From contig OZ026550.1 of NCBI GenBank assembly GCA_964020155.1, positions 402,501 through 466,500 of the forward strand: a stretch of DNA of 64,000 nt, read 5' to 3'. Below are positions 14,690-31,827 of the stretch, in pieces. Made by a program: the position numbers and the translations under genes. The number at the start of each line of letters is the position of its first letter. Position 1 is the stretch's first letter. Source of the DNA: Chondrilla cf. caribensis (lineage: Eukaryota; Porifera; Demospongiae; Chondrillida; Chondrillidae). The notes beneath the pieces are model-generated. The model was not told the origin of the DNA. It made no database searches and saw only the letters and a list, made by a program, of their open reading frames with translations.

Positions 14690-16897
14690 TTAAATTTTGA
14701 CAATCCTACCATTACCAGAATCTGCTACAAAAATAAATCCCGTATCATCAATAGCCACTCCAAAAGGATAATGCAATCCTAGGGTATTACATCCAAAAGC
14801 AATGCTCCCATAAGGATTGAAGATTAAGATGCTGTTGGCGTACCAAATTGATGATGTCACAACTACAACATCGCCATACTTAGTGAGAGCTATTCCTCTG
14901 GGGGTACTCAAGACATTTTTGCCATACTGTCGAAGAAGGCAGCCATCTTGTTGCAAAACTACAACACAATTGTTGGCACCATCACAAACATACACTAAAC
15001 CGTCTCGACCGATAAAGATCTGTGCTGGATTGTCAGACACCCTTTGTGGATATTCTGACAACTCATCAAAGGATGTCTGAAACCTTTGATCCACACCGAA
15101 AACGGATACTCTGTCTCCATTATTGTCGGCAACGAACAATTGTCCTTTGCTGTTAACTGCTAGTCCACTAGGCATTTTGAGTCTGTTTGATCCAAAATGT
15201 TTGATGAACTCTCCCTTTGGTGTGTAGATTCCTATGTGATTCTTAAGGCTGACTGCTATGATACCATCGCTGAGTTCAACAATGCCATTCAACTGGCAGT
15301 CTCCAGCATCTTTTACTTTGAAGGAATGTGAAAATTCGGCCTGCTCATTGAAAATACATATTTCTTTATTCTTGCTGTCAGTAGCTAACAAAAGCCCTTT
15401 CCTGGAGAAAGTTATAGCTCGAAATGTTCTCTTCTGCTTGTGATCTTTGATTTCTTGCCTAATACTGAGAGGAGGGTAACCTATTTTCACCTTCACTGGA
15501 CTATATTTGATGTGGCTACCGTTCACAGTCACTACCAGTTCACACAGGTTAGATGGTACGTACTTGGATTCCACGTGATATGTACCATCTCCTTTGTCCT
15601 CCACATGACACAGCACTGGAACTCCACATGTAGTTGGGGTGAGGACTGCTCTCACATTCTCTCCTCCGAATGCACACTGATTACCACTGCTGTCTTTAGT
15701 GACTACTTTGAAGCTGAAAGGAAATTTGGACAATGGACGGCATATCACCACATTATTGGGAACAGATACGACAAGCCCTTCCATGGTGGAGCTTTGAGGA
15801 GAGACCGAATCCACTGTTCCCAACGTTTTCACAGCTTCTGTTATTTTGACTTTGGTCCCGGAACTGATGTTGCAGTAGTGCATGATTGGAGGAGACGGAA
15901 CTTGATGGCTGGATAATCCTGTCAGTAGTTTACACAGTCTGTTGACAGCTACCTGTGACAAGGGGATCTGCTCCTGAATCGAAGCATTCTCTATAATTTC
16001 TTCTGCTGCTGTTCTGTACGCTGTAAGCTTAACGCGATGCAATTGTAGATGTTCCCTGTGGTGCTCCAATTCTCTTCTTCTTTTCACGTTTGCTTTGTCC
16101 AAATCCGCAACAAGGGCATCACGTCGTAATTTTAATCCCTCCATCAATTCGTCTATCGTGCGATTCACTTCGGCCTTAGACATCATGTAATGACGATCGA
16201 TGTTTTCTAATCTCCTATCAATTTCCTCCATTGCTGCATCCAAGGTATCCAGTTCTCTCGTGGATGAGGCGACACAAGCTCGGAGTGTACGTTTGTTCTT
16301 CATCCCTAGCTCTTCGTTCACTACTAAAACAGGATCACAGTTGTGGGGGGTGGCAGTACTACACACGGAACATATCAGAACATTACACGATACGCAGTAC
16401 AAATGAAGAAACTCTCCATGCGTGGGGCAGAGTGGGGTTTCAGAGATCGAGGGACGTTTGTGGAAGTCGTCCAATGATGAGGTTTTATGCCGTATCAGCA
16501 GCGCTACATTTTGGTGCGCACTGCGGCACTCCTCACAGAGTGGACCGGGACAGGTAGAGCAGTAAACGACAGCTTCCCGAGGAGGATCGTGTTCGGCACA
16601 ACAGAAAGTAACCGTATCCTCTGTGCGTTCTTTACGAGCTGCATTCCTTCCAGCGAACGAATGACACGGAAAACCGTCAACGGGAACGTCGAAGACTTCT
16701 TTACACTGCGAACAAGACACTCTGAGAGTTAACATCTTATGGCGGCATTCTTTCTTCTCGCAAACGCTCACAGAGTGTAAACAAGGAAGGCACTGTAGTT
16801 CTTCTACTTTGTCTCCACAAGAAACGCAAGAAAAATCCAAGTCTTTCGCCAGGAGAAATGTACCCTCTGATTTTACATCTGTCGAAGGTGCTGTCAT
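14690..16897 (-). CDS. TRIM-NHL protein (RING-like, B-boxes, filamin, NHL)
   Basis: A 735-aa protein encoded in one exon. In order it has a RING-like Cys-rich segment (about residues 23-70, with CVSCGDKVEELQCLPC), two B-box zinc fingers (about 99-140 and 157-190), a long charged coiled coil (about 200-315), a filamin/Ig-like repeat (about 375-472, with DKGDGTYHV) and a C-terminal NHL beta-propeller (about 485-735, with repeats such as MPSGLAVNSKGQLFVADN). This is the order found in TRIM2/TRIM3/TRIM71 (class VII) proteins, which are RING E3 ligases and/or RNA-binding regulators. The filamin+NHL pairing is clear; a one-to-one orthologue is not. The start is the first ATG after an in-frame stop at 16946-16948; the frame is also open 10 codons further up to a GTG. 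It is head to head with the gene starting at 17317, with 419 bp between the two starts. The RING spacing is atypical, so ligase activity is uncertain. Confidence 0.93.
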   Translation of the reverse strand: MTAPSTDVKSEGTFLLAKDLDFSCVSCGDKVEELQCLPCLHSVSVCEKKECRHKMLTLRVSCSQCKEVFDVPVDGFPCHSFAGRNAARKERTEDTVTFCCAEHDPPREAVVYCSTCPGPLCEECRSAHQNVALLIRHKTSSLDDFHKRPSISETPLCPTHGEFLHLYCVSCNVLICSVCSTATPHNCDPVLVVNEELGMKNKRTLRACVASSTRELDTLDAAMEEIDRRLENIDRHYMMSKAEVNRTIDELMEGLKLRRDALVADLDKANVKRRRELEHHREHLQLHRVKLTAYRTAAEEIIENASIQEQIPLSQVAVNRLCKLLTGLSSHQVPSPPIMHYCNISSGTKVKITEAVKTLGTVDSVSPQSSTMEGLVVSVPNNVVICRPLSKFPFSFKVVTKDSSGNQCAFGGENVRAVLTPTTCGVPVLCHVEDKGDGTYHVESKYVPSNLCELVVTVNGSHIKYSPVKVKIGYPPLSIRQEIKDHKQKRTFRAITFSRKGLLLATDSKNKEICIFNEQAEFSHSFKVKDAGDCQLNGIVELSDGIIAVSLKNHIGIYTPKGEFIKHFGSNRLKMPSGLAVNSKGQLFVADNNGDRVSVFGVDQRFQTSFDELSEYPQRVSDNPAQIFIGRDGLVYVCDGANNCVVVLQQDGCLLRQYGKNVLSTPRGIALTKYGDVVVVTSSIWYANSILIFNPYGSIAFGCNTLGLHYPFGVAIDDTGFIFVADSGNGRIVKI

Positions 16898-17316
16898 TGT
16901 TAGAATGAGGGTAGCTAAGCAAGACACGCGTGGATTATTTCGAATTCAAGGCAGATATCCTGGTTGAAGCTGTTATTTCTCTCCCTCCGGCTAATAACTG
17001 ATTATAAAGATGCCGTTGCCACTCTATGCGATGTGGTCACGGTCAGACGACACTGGCGACTTTTGACTATTTGACCACTCATGACTATCTATTGATTCAA
17101 ATTCTTTCATCATCAATTGCTTGGCTTCGCCTGTACCACTTTCTCCATGTTACACTAATTAGTTCTGTATCGTTCTTGCAATCATGTTTCAAGTCGTGTA
17201 AATTGACGCCATTTTCTTTGTGGTTAGTTTTTATCGGGATAACCAAGTGTAGACTAGACGGTTGTGTTTCTAATAAAAGGCTTTTATAAAAATCGTTTCT
17301 TCGGTTCATATGTACC
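16898..17316. promoter_or_regulatory. Divergent intergenic promoter region
   Basis: The 419 bp between the divergent ATG codons of the TRIM-NHL gene (-) and the 389-aa gene (+) must hold both transcription starts and 5' leaders. I see no convincing TATA box and name no element. The assignment is inferred only from gene orientation. Confidence 0.4.
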
Positions 17317-19935
17317 ATGTCCGATGGCGACATCAACGTACCCGGTCTATTCATGTTCATTCGGCAAGGGAATCGTGTTCTGGGGGAGAGAATACAAGAT
17401 CTGTAAGTAAAGTTTGGTGTAATAACTATAATAGTATTATTAGTTCTTACTAGTAATTATTCAATTCCTTAGTAAATTTATGTATTCAAATCATTCTTCA
17501 CGCCATCATTCCGCCGTACATAACCCATCTAATCTCTATGTCTTTTTATCCGCTCAGAACCTCTCATTAATATTACATAGACTTTAATCCCCCATGTCAT
17601 TATACTCGCTTTATTAACTCACTCTCTTTTCTTATTATCACCAGGCCTCATCACTAGTTGATGCACGACCTTCAGCCAATTACAGGCCTGTATGCAGGCT
17701 TCACAATAGGGGTTACATTTTTAGTTCGGTTTATATCCATCTATCACCACACATGCATGCCATCACAATTATACAGGTCATCGTTGAAGGTTTAATATCA
17801 ATTAAGCATAAGAGGCAGTTTATGTCGGGTCATGTCACAAATAATACGTATATACACAGAATTCAATAGTATCTACTCAGTATCAGATCGAATTACAGTG
17901 AAATTTTGATCATTTGTGCCTTAGACAAGGGTGGCACTTGGACAACAGCATTTTTTCATTTCAATGTACATAATACACAAAAAGTGTATTATGTACATTG
18001 AAATGAAAACTCGAACCCCCCTGTGTATAGGCCTGAATTATGTACCCCAAATACAACCTTGCTATTATGTCACTCACTTTACCTCACATTTTGTAGATCG
18101 TAAAGCTCAAATAATAATAATAATAAAAACAATAATAACAATAACAATAACAATAATAATGATATTAATAATAATAATAATAATAATATGTTATAATAAT
18201 AAAGTGCACATAGAGCTATATGTGCTACAGTGATTCATGGATATCATTGTGTGTCTGGTTAGGCAAATTTACATGATTCCCAGTTCATCGTCTCAACTCT
18301 CTTGTACTTTTGTCTAGCTTGATAAATAATTGTAAATTAAACATTTAGTTTTGGTGATAATTTCAGAAACCTGGTGGAGTGTCAGGACGTCTGATAGCAA
18401 CACTGAACATGCACTATTGCTTGCATGCACAGGAATCCAGTACCATTACAAATACTCATACACAGTTGTACTGTAGTTGCATGCAGTATTTATAATAATT
18501 TTATGCATAATACATATTACGTCGATATACAATGAAATTTGAATATGTATACCAATTTGAAAGGGACTAAGAAAAGGTGCTGGTCTAAAGACAGGTGGTC
18601 TTTATGCAGAGATATGTACAAGTTGACCTAGCTACTAAATGGTTCAATAATAGTCACTATAAGGACAGGTGCATGGTCTTCATAATTATATACACAATAT
18701 TTTTGCAAAACAGTAATGTATGTGTGATATAGGCCGCCATTTTTTTCATCATCCCTACATATAGATAATTCCATTGCACATATTTAGTAAATTACAGACA
18801 GTCACATATGTATATTATGTTTATGATATTTTGTATTTAATTTGTTCATAGATATAAAGTTGAGGCTAAGCCAGAAGTTTATATTCCATCAAAATTTACA
18901 AGTAATGGACGTCCAACGTCTCAAGGGCATCCATCAAAAATCACACATCTACAACATGTCACACACACACCTGAACATGATCTCATATCAAGTGGTACAG
19001 GGTCCCATAAACTGAAAGGAAGACCCAAGAAGGCTCAACTGTACATCTCTCGTAATGAATGTCAAGTTCGCGTAGGAACATGGAGACTGGAGGAAGATGG
19101 CTACCATCAGCTGAAGATAACGAAATGCCAGTCTTGTAAGAACGACAAGCCTTGTGAACATGGATCGTGTTGTACATACGATGCAAATTTTTCCACTTCT
19201 ATTGGGAATCCTCTTGTACGTTTTAGCAAGCTCACATGCTACAGGGATTCAACTGATCCATCATCTTGCAACGGAAGTCGATGTTACTGTATTGAGTCTG
19301 TGCTACCTGGTACTTATGTCTGGTTTGGAGTGGCACATGTTGAAAATGAACGCCTTGATGATAGAGCTACCAGCATTTATGGGATGTGGTCATATGTTGT
19401 CTCCCTGCCATCTCTTCTTCAGAGATACATGGAACGATTTGGGGTACCTGTCTTTCGCTGTGGAGGAACCCTTCATTACCAGCAGGAGATATGCTATGTT
19501 GTATTAATCACCACAGAGGACGACATCTTACACGGAGATGAAACCTATCCTAGACTAACTGCAGAATCTTCCGGACCTAGTCATGTGTTGGACTGCAGTA
19601 AGTTTCTGGACAGCAACGGACATCCAATTAATCTGGCAAAATTCCACTGCAGAAAACAAAATAAAGAAAAAATTAAGGCTCCCATATTTAGACCTGCACA
19701 TGAGCAGGACCATGTTGTTTTTGCCATTCATGTACCAGACAGGATGGAGCTGATCCTTCATGACTGCGATCTGCTGACGAGCGATCCAATAGAAGTAGAA
19801 CACACTTACTGCAGGCGGTTCAAATACTTTGGGTCAAAGAGTATTCGTGCATGTGATCTTGTTGAAAAATGCTACGATGAAGAATATTCTGCTTCCAACT
19901 CCAGTGAGGAAAATTCCAGTTCTGACACCATATAA
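17317..19935 (+). CDS. Unrecognised Cys-rich protein, two exons, 389 aa
   Basis: Exon 1 is 17317-17402 (ATG to a GTAAGT donor, 28 codons plus CT). Exon 2 is 18852-19935, after a TAG acceptor at 18849-18851. The split codon becomes CTA (Leu) and the joined frame has no stop, giving 389 aa. An upstream ATG at 17310 would meet a stop at once after splicing. Visible features are a basic GRPKK motif (residues 85-89), loosely like an AT-hook; a Cys cluster CQSCKNDKPCEHGSCC (121-136); further Cys at 158, 168, 173 and 175; and a Ser/Glu-rich acidic tail (371-389). There is no signal peptide or membrane segment. I do not recognise the family. A polyadenylation signal AATAAA lies at 20208-20213. An additional small in-phase exon inside the intron cannot be excluded. 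Confidence 0.75.
17953..18009. repeat. Perfect 26-bp hairpin in intron
   Basis: The left arm is 17953-17978, the loop is AAAAA at 17979-17983 and the right arm is 17984-18009. The arms are exact reverse complements over 26 bp, with no mismatch. It lies in the single intron of the 389-aa gene. It could be a small foldback element or a transcribed hairpin. Confidence 0.95.
18112..18195. repeat. AAT/AAC-type trinucleotide microsatellite
   Basis: A run of AAT-like triplets with AAC interruptions in the intron of the 389-aa gene. It is simple-sequence DNA. Confidence 0.9.
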
Positions 19936-20207
19936 TATTTTTCATATTGTACGGATGTGTATGCATGCATATATTATGTACATGTGTGTATGGCATTGCA
20001 TGGAAGTATCACATTGTTACAATGGTTATTTTGTTAAATTTATTCTATTTGTGGTTTCATATTATTTGTACTGTAATATTATAGTTCCTTTTAAAAGTGC
20101 AGTATTTTCATTAATTGTAACTGTGTGCTTTTTATAACAATTAGAATTATTATTATTATAGTATTATATTATTACTGTATGTGGATAATATAATGAAATA
20201 ATGAAAT

Positions 20208-20213
20208 AATAAA
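20208..20213 (+). terminator. Polyadenylation signal of the 389-aa gene
   Basis: AATAAA, about 270 bp after the stop codon at 19933-19935, in an AT-rich 3' flank. It is the first canonical hexamer on this strand after the stop. The gene converges with the 676-aa gene, whose stop is at 20484. Confidence 0.55.
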
Positions 20214-20483
20214 GAATGAGTGGAAGTTGAAGGTATATACTATACTAAAGTGTGTTCATTTATAGAAACAAAAAAGTAATATAATCAAACGTGCACGATG
20301 TACAAAATATGCAATTATATATGCAAGTATAAGAAATGTTATAAAATAAAAGACTGTGTGAGTGTGTGTGTGTGTACAATGTCTGAAGTGTAACATTACA
20401 AAGGACTACACAGCTACTTCCTGGATGTCGCAATAACTACTTCCTGGATCAAATAGCCATATACTTTCTGGATGATGAAATAG

Positions 20484-26072
<5,589 letters not shown>

Positions 26073-26277
26073 GCAAAAAATTACAAAAATGTACCGGGCG
26101 ACCCGCGTTACTAGGAGAGTTCACCAGTGGGAAAGCAATCTATTATCCCAAGATATATCAGGTTTACAGGTGAAGTACACAACATCAGTTACTGGAATGT
26201 GAAGACGTACGTTATAAGACACATGTTAAAAAGTACTGGAGTGATTACACATGTGTTTATGTGCTTGTGCATGTGGT

Positions 26278-26278
26278 G

Positions 26279-26339
<61 letters not shown>

Positions 26340-26341
26340 TG
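26278..26341. repeat. (GT)n microsatellite
   Basis: A GT array just upstream (in the minus-strand sense) of the 676-aa gene. Confidence 0.97.
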
Positions 26342-26729
26342 TGTTTTATTATGTGTGATTAGCTTCCTGTATCAACCAGCTTTTGCTACACAACAATGTC
26401 CTTACAAAGGTTCAATACACACCAAATATAGTCTTGCATAGCCAGTCACTTGATTGTGCATTTTATTTTGTTATAGGGTGCTGCATGTCAACAGTCATTT
26501 CATAATAGCTACTGTATGTAATATATTTTACTTGTGGTAATATTGTAGTGGTCAGGTCTACCCAAGACTACACCAAATTAACACAGGTTGGTACCAGTAT
26601 AGTACACTATACATGGACTGCTTAATAATGTGCATATTTGCGTATGCAATATCTCATTGAGAAAACATTGCAGCATTGATGACATCTTTTACGAGCGTAC
26701 TTCCATAGTAAATGATATCTCATGTTATT

Positions 26730-27030
26730 GAGGACACCTCTGTAATAAGGACACCCTTCATTCTGTGTCCCAGTGTGACAACTGAGGATACCTCTGTAAT
26801 AAGGACACCCTTCATTCTGTGTCCCAGTGTGACAACTGAGGATACCTATGTAATAAGGACACCCTTTATTATGTGTCTCAGTGTGACAACTGAGGATACC
26901 TCTGTAATAAGGAAACCCTTTATTATGTGTCTCAGTGTGACAATTGAGGACACCTCTGTAAAAAGGACACTCTTTATTCTGTGTCCCAGTGTAACAATTG
27001 AGGACACCTCTGCAATAAGGATATGAATTG
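26730..27030. repeat. 54-bp tandem repeat, ~5.5 copies
   Basis: The unit starts GAGGACACCTCTGTAATAAG and recurs every 54 bp from 26,730. Because 54 is a multiple of three, a frame stays open on each strand (104 aa on +, 155 aa on -), giving an 18-residue repeat. There is no signal peptide or known domain, and I treat it as a minisatellite in the spacer between two minus-strand genes. Confidence 0.9.
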
Positions 27031-27149
27031 AGGTTCTGAATGCATAGTGGTTCTATTACATACTTCATCGTGGTATCATCAAGGGGCATCTCTCAAGATC
27101 ATGAAATTCACACAAGTGATTGACACCGAATATCTGAAGTCACGTCTAA

Positions 27150-27290
27150 CACACACAGTACATACAGTACACACAGCACACACAGTACATACAGTACACA
27201 CAGCACACACAGTACATACAGTACACACAGCACACACAGTACACATGGCACACACAGTACATACAGTACACACAGTGCATATAACACAGT
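27150..27290. repeat. 27-bp minisatellite, ~5 copies
   Basis: The unit ACACAGTACATACAGTACAC plus seven more bases repeats every 27 bp, with one shorter variant. It ends just downstream (3') of the TSSC4-like gene. Confidence 0.85.
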
Positions 27291-27328
27291 CACCTCATGG
27301 TGCACTTAAACAACCTGTTATCATGCAA

Positions 27329-28288
27329 CTAGTCTTGTTCATGCTGTCTTTTACTTTGCCGGAGGGATTGCTTCCTTCCTGAGGAGAATTTCTTAAAACC
27401 AACCTTAACCCCACCAACGGAGGATTTTACAATTGCAGAGTCTTCAATTGTGGATGGTAATGGGTACACATGACTACCATATGACTTTACATCTGTTATC
27501 ATGTGTTCATCATGCGACTCTGAGCACTGCTTAGAATCAGAAATAGGCTCATCAGTCACACGAGACGGACACTCCACGTCTTCACCATCACAGGGATCTT
27601 CCTGGAAGAGGTCCAATCCTGTGTGGCAGTTATCTTCGTCTCTCTCCCCACTTTCCCCTTCTGTACTGCTCCCAACGACATTCAGTTTCCTCTTCTTCCG
27701 TTTGACCTTGGAGCCAACCACATACTCTGGCATCACCAAGGCGTGATTCCAGGTGGACTTGATTTTACCACTACCAGAACCACCAGTTGTCTCTGTACCA
27801 TCATTTCGAGGAACATCCATCGTAGAAGCTGGTGGCTTTTTGAATACAGGTTTACTGTCCAAATTTCCATCTTCTGGGGCTGTTTTCTCATCTTCCCTCG
27901 AAACATGGTCGCCTCTTCGCTCATGTAACTCCCTGATGAAGGACATTGCTGCAAAAGTGTTTCGCTGTTCGTCGTTCATGTCTCGAGTATCCTTAGAAGC
28001 TCTGTCGTCGCTAAGATCGTATTTGGTCCACCTATCCGGATGTAGCACATAACCTGGTGTCCTTTTCCCGCGTTTTGAATGCCATTTCTCCCCTCTGTGT
28101 TGTCTATTATAACTACGCGGACTAGATCCAATTCTGTCATGTTTTCGACTACTGCTGTCTCTTTTTTTCGTATTATGCAGCCTCTCATGTGCTGGAGCAC
28201 TGTTTCGGGGTGACTGTCGGAGTGGACTGTCTTTCGATAGTTCCAGAGCACCAAATATCGCTTTACGTCTTTCTTCGTGGTCGGCCAT
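27329..28288 (-). CDS. TSSC4: TSSC4-like U5 snRNP assembly factor
   Basis: A 319-aa, single-exon protein, highly charged and mostly disordered. The segment at about residues 77-120, with TPGYVLHPDRWTKYDLSDD followed by an N/A-rich helix (NTFAAMSFIREL), matches the conserved core of TSSC4, whose human form is of similar length (about 330 aa). A short AIFGALE motif near the N terminus also fits the family. TSSC4 is known as a nuclear chaperone in U5 snRNP and tri-snRNP assembly. I base the call on remembered family motifs, not on a search. A Lys-rich KVKRKKRKL segment (about 196-204) could be a nuclear localisation signal. It is divergently paired with NUP210: the two starts are 467 bp apart. 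Confidence 0.65.
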   Translation of the reverse strand: MADHEERRKAIFGALELSKDSPLRQSPRNSAPAHERLHNTKKRDSSSRKHDRIGSSPRSYNRQHRGEKWHSKRGKRTPGYVLHPDRWTKYDLSDDRASKDTRDMNDEQRNTFAAMSFIRELHERRGDHVSREDEKTAPEDGNLDSKPVFKKPPASTMDVPRNDGTETTGGSGSGKIKSTWNHALVMPEYVVGSKVKRKKRKLNVVGSSTEGESGERDEDNCHTGLDLFQEDPCDGEDVECPSRVTDEPISDSKQCSESHDEHMITDVKSYGSHVYPLPSTIEDSAIVKSSVGGVKVGFKKFSSGRKQSLRQSKRQHEQD

Positions 28289-28755
28289 TTAAAATGTCAT
28301 TGTACTACTGTACTACTACCCCTGTGTACTAGCCCCTAAAGATGAAAAGATTGCATGGACTTCCAGTGTCCCTAGGTAATTCGGGTAACTCGCAAAATGA
28401 AAAAAAAAGACACCCACTTTAGTGTTGACACACTTATGGGCAGTTTTACAGGGACTTTCCACAGAGACTGTGTACTCATAGTAGGAAAAAAAGTAAAAGT
28501 GCAGCCCGGGTTCCGATCCTCCAATCTATGCTTGAAATCGTGCCACCTGACCGCTCTGCCACCGTGACCTATCTGATTATGGCATGTTATATGCGTTATA
28601 TTTATTTAACATCTACATTTCTCAAATTGTACCATTAGAAACATAATAATATGCAGCGAAGTTCCGATTCAGATTGAATTTCAATTCCAGATTTGGATCC
28701 AAATTCGGTACAGACAACAGCGCGGTAGCGTGTCAAGGTTATAATCGGCAGTGTG
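28289..28755. promoter_or_regulatory. Divergent promoter region TSSC4/NUP210
   Basis: The 467 bp between two divergent ATG codons must contain both transcription starts. It also holds a tRNA-derived sequence at about 28,502-28,570. No specific core-promoter element was recognised. Confidence 0.4.
28502..28570 (-). pseudogene. tRNA-like (class II) pseudogene or SINE head
   Basis: Read on the minus strand it has an A-box-like TGGCAGAGCGGTC and a degenerate B box (GGATCGGAACCC rather than GGTTCGANTCC), spaced as in a Leu/Ser-type tRNA. The anticodon stem does not pair. It is likely a decayed tRNA gene or a tRNA-derived SINE fragment. Confidence 0.4.
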
Positions 28756-29392
28756 ATGGAAAAGGCAGCTATTCTCCTCTTCCTAACGCTGTGGTGTTCG
28801 CTCGGCTCTAGTGACGCCTCGTCCAAGCAATTCACGCTCAACGTTCCACAGGTGAAGTGTCCCATTTGCTGTGCTGTCCTCTCAGCATATATTTGGATGC
28901 TTGTGGCATTGGTATAAACGTGCAATAATTTATGTAATGCACCGCAGACTTTGTTTAACACACTATATATAGTGCTATATCCCGTGGTTTGCCTTCATCC
29001 CGTGGTCGAGCTACTTCTTAACACAGATGTAGGTCAACCACACTCGATTACACCATAGATAATAGAACTACGTAGCCATTACACCAGCGATACACAACTC
29101 CTCCAGTATTTGCGTATGATGTAAGCCTAATATTGCATTAGTTCATATTTGACAGTATGAACTTATACAAAATGCTGGATTTACTGTCCAACTGAAACTT
29201 CATTTGTATATGCAGTATATGTGGTATTCTGACTGCTGGTGCCCTCCTGGTGTTATGTAGGTTTTGTTGCCATATGTTCCTGAGCGTTCTGGAATTAGGA
29301 CTAATTTCACATTGAAGTCACAGAAAGGATGCTTCAAGTGGTGAGCTGTGTGTGTGTGTGTGTGTACATGTGTGTACCTGTGTGTGTGTGTT

Positions 29393-29454
<62 letters not shown>

Positions 29455-29468
29455 CCTGTGTGTGTGCT

Positions 29469-29527
<59 letters not shown>

Positions 29528-29550
29528 GTACATGTGTGTACCTGTGTGTG

Positions 29551-29611
<61 letters not shown>

Positions 29612-31754
29612 ATGTGCATGTACATGCAATACCACTCCATATCACTCCCTCACATGATGTCATTTCAAAACTGAGCATGTTGCATTTGTACAGGATAAGT
29701 ACAAAGCCTGATGTTGCCATGGTTACTCCTCTGTATGAAGACAAAACAAAGACGTGCTCCAGACAGGCAATTGTCACGGCAGTGTCACAGGACCCAAAGA
29801 GAGAGAAGTCAATCATCCTAGCTGATGAACAGGGTACGAATGTGCATACACAACAACAACGATACAATTGTCGTCCTCCACGCGACCACTGTGGTAATGA
29901 TAATGAGCTAGAGAGAGTATGTATGTACAGTGAATTCTCGTTAATCTGCCACCACTTTGTTGGAATTTACTTTTTATGGGGAAATTCACTGCACATACGT
30001 ATGTATTTGTATGCTTTATATTCACTAGTACTTGTACGTATGTATAATATCACATTGGTACTGGGAACTTGTGGCAGATTAAAGGTTTGGTGGATTTACA
30101 GGGAATTCACTGCACACACATGCGTACATATGTATTTATATACTATTATGATACACAGTGGAACCTGATATTCATTAGTACTTGTATACAGTGAATACTC
30201 GATAATCCGCTTCCAAAGAATATGGCGGATTAAAAGGTTTGGTGGATAATGCGGTGATGGATTAATGGGAATTCACTGTACTTACATAATATGTATGATG
30301 ATATGTGCACGTACATACGTATATACATATATATGTACGTATGTGCAATGTTATACGGTACATTTCATTCACTGTATTTACGTGCATACGTATGTAGTGT
30401 ATGATGATATGTGTGCGTACAGTGAATTCTCATTAATCCTCCACCACTTTATTCGCCAAACCTTTTAATCTGCCACAATTTCCCAGTACCAATATAATGT
30501 ACAAGTACCAATGAATATCCAGTTAATCCACCAAACTCGTTAATCTGCCATATTCTTCGAAAACGAATTGTGGCGGATTAACGAGTATTCACTGTACAGC
30601 GTGTGCATATACGTACGTACGTGTACATACGTCTGTGTGTGTGTGTTTTATTCTGTAGTGAGCACAGTTTGACATGGTTGTATATAGTGAGTATGTGGAG
30701 ATATTCTTCTTTTTGAACGATCAATATGTGTTAAAATGGTTTTCACAAGATGACTAGAAATGTTTGACCAATTGGGCTTCTTCAGCCTTATACTAACAAA
30801 AGTATTGACTTATTTAGTCTATGAACACAGTGCAGCTTGCTCAGTAAGTACCCTGGTTAGTACATATACCTCTGTTAATACGTACACACACTCACTCAGT
30901 CCCTAGCTCATGTACACTATGTCAACCAGTACTGATAGTAAGTACAGTACAACTTGCTCAGTAAGTACCCTGGTTAATACATACCCCTGGTTAGTGAGTA
31001 CGCTTCACTCAGTCCCTAGCTCATGTACACTATGTCAACCAGTACTGATAGTAAGTACAGTACAACTTGCTCAGTAAGTACCCTGGTTAATACATACCCC
31101 TGGTTAGTGAGTACGCTTCACTCAGTCCCTAGCTCATGTACGCTATGTGTCATCCAGCACTGATAGTGAGTATTTTTGATTCTGCAGTGACTGGACAGCA
31201 ACTTCGTTGTGACGTGTTTGTGGACACGATCAAAAGGATCGAAATCACCACGACAACCAGAGAACTGTTATTAGAAGAAGCTCCAGAAATGTTTGATGTC
31301 CGATCATTTGACGATGAGAGTGAGTGCACAATACTGGCTGTTTGCATGTTGTGAATCTGTACGATGTTGAATATTTGCATGTTTTGAGACAATATAATGT
31401 TGGCTGTTTGCATGTTGTAAGATGGTATAATGTTACTTATTTGCATGTCATGGTAATATAATATACTATTAACTGTTTGGTATTCATGTTGCTGAATATG
31501 TAATACAGTTAGTATAGAATATCGCTTGACTGTATCTTGTCGTACTATACTTATACTACGTATCTTGAGTACATATGAAGAAATATGAATCTAGTTGTTG
31601 ATTGTTTGTCTCACTGTCTCCTAGGTAACATATTCAGCACTCTTAGAGGGATTAGATTTGAGTGGAGTTTGTCCAAAGACACTTCAGCTAAGAACCAGAA
31701 GTTAGAGCCTGAAGATATACTGACGTATGTTGACCTCCATTGAGCACTGTGTGT

Positions 31755-31827
<73 letters not shown>

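Noticed and set aside
15440..15916. 158-codon plus-strand frame inside the TRIM-NHL gene
   Set aside because: It is the antisense of a well-supported coding region with recognisable domains.
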